NCBI GenBank assembly: GCA_041743835.1
Contig: JBGTLW010000060.1
Span: forward strand, 1-5,791
Direction of reading: 5' to 3'
Source: JBGTLW01 sp041743835
Lineage (GTDB): Bacteria > Planctomycetota > Phycisphaerae > Phycisphaerales > Phycisphaeraceae
Length of the DNA stretch: 5,791 nucleotides
Below the pieces are notes generated by a model. It was not told the DNA's origin. It made no database searches and saw only the letters and a program-made list of their open reading frames with translations. This document shows, piece after piece, positions 5,790-5,791 of the stretch. Position 1 is the stretch's first letter; every line of letters begins with the position of its first letter. The position numbers and the translations under genes were made by a program.

Positions 5790-5791
5790 CC

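Noticed and set aside
1..5791. CRISPR array, tRNA, rRNA or multi-gene defence island
   Set aside because: No regularly spaced direct repeats or RNA-gene signatures were seen by eye, and only one nuclease-like gene is present.

Overview
The window looks like a chromosomal stretch of a GC-rich bacterium, most likely a planctomycete and possibly of the Phycisphaerae type. Three things suggest this: a long sigma-factor-like N-terminal region built from several helix-turn-helix units, a futalosine-pathway menaquinone gene (mqnA), and MEP-pathway and sigma-54 activator genes of ordinary bacterial type. The assignment rests on remembered family resemblance, not on a search.

Layout. Positions 1-252 form a near-perfect inverted repeat (two 106-base arms around a 40-base spacer) that folds back inside a coding region. 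Positions 1-2063 hold a leftward two-gene operon: mqnA (1119-2063), then a sigma-70-like regulator (start at 1122, stop/start overlap GTGA) that runs into the inverted repeat and off the left edge. A 27-base divergent gap (2064-2090) with overlapping -10-like boxes on both strands separates it from the rightward genes: a 464-residue NtrC-type sigma-54 response regulator (2091-3485), a PD-(D/E)XK nuclease-fold protein of clearly lower GC (3511-4623), and ispF (4623-5123, TAATG overlap with the nuclease). A leftward, edge-truncated DUF218/YdcF-SanA-like membrane protein (5148-5789) converges on ispF across 24 bases.

Functionally, mqnA feeds menaquinone synthesis and ispF feeds isoprenoid precursor synthesis, whose products supply the menaquinone side chain. 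The two regulators flank this housekeeping content. The nuclease-like gene is the only accessory-looking gene and may have been acquired horizontally. I see no multi-gene defence or mobile system, CRISPR array, tRNA or rRNA. The most unusual structure is the fold-back at the left end, which I judge more likely an amplification or assembly artefact than biology.
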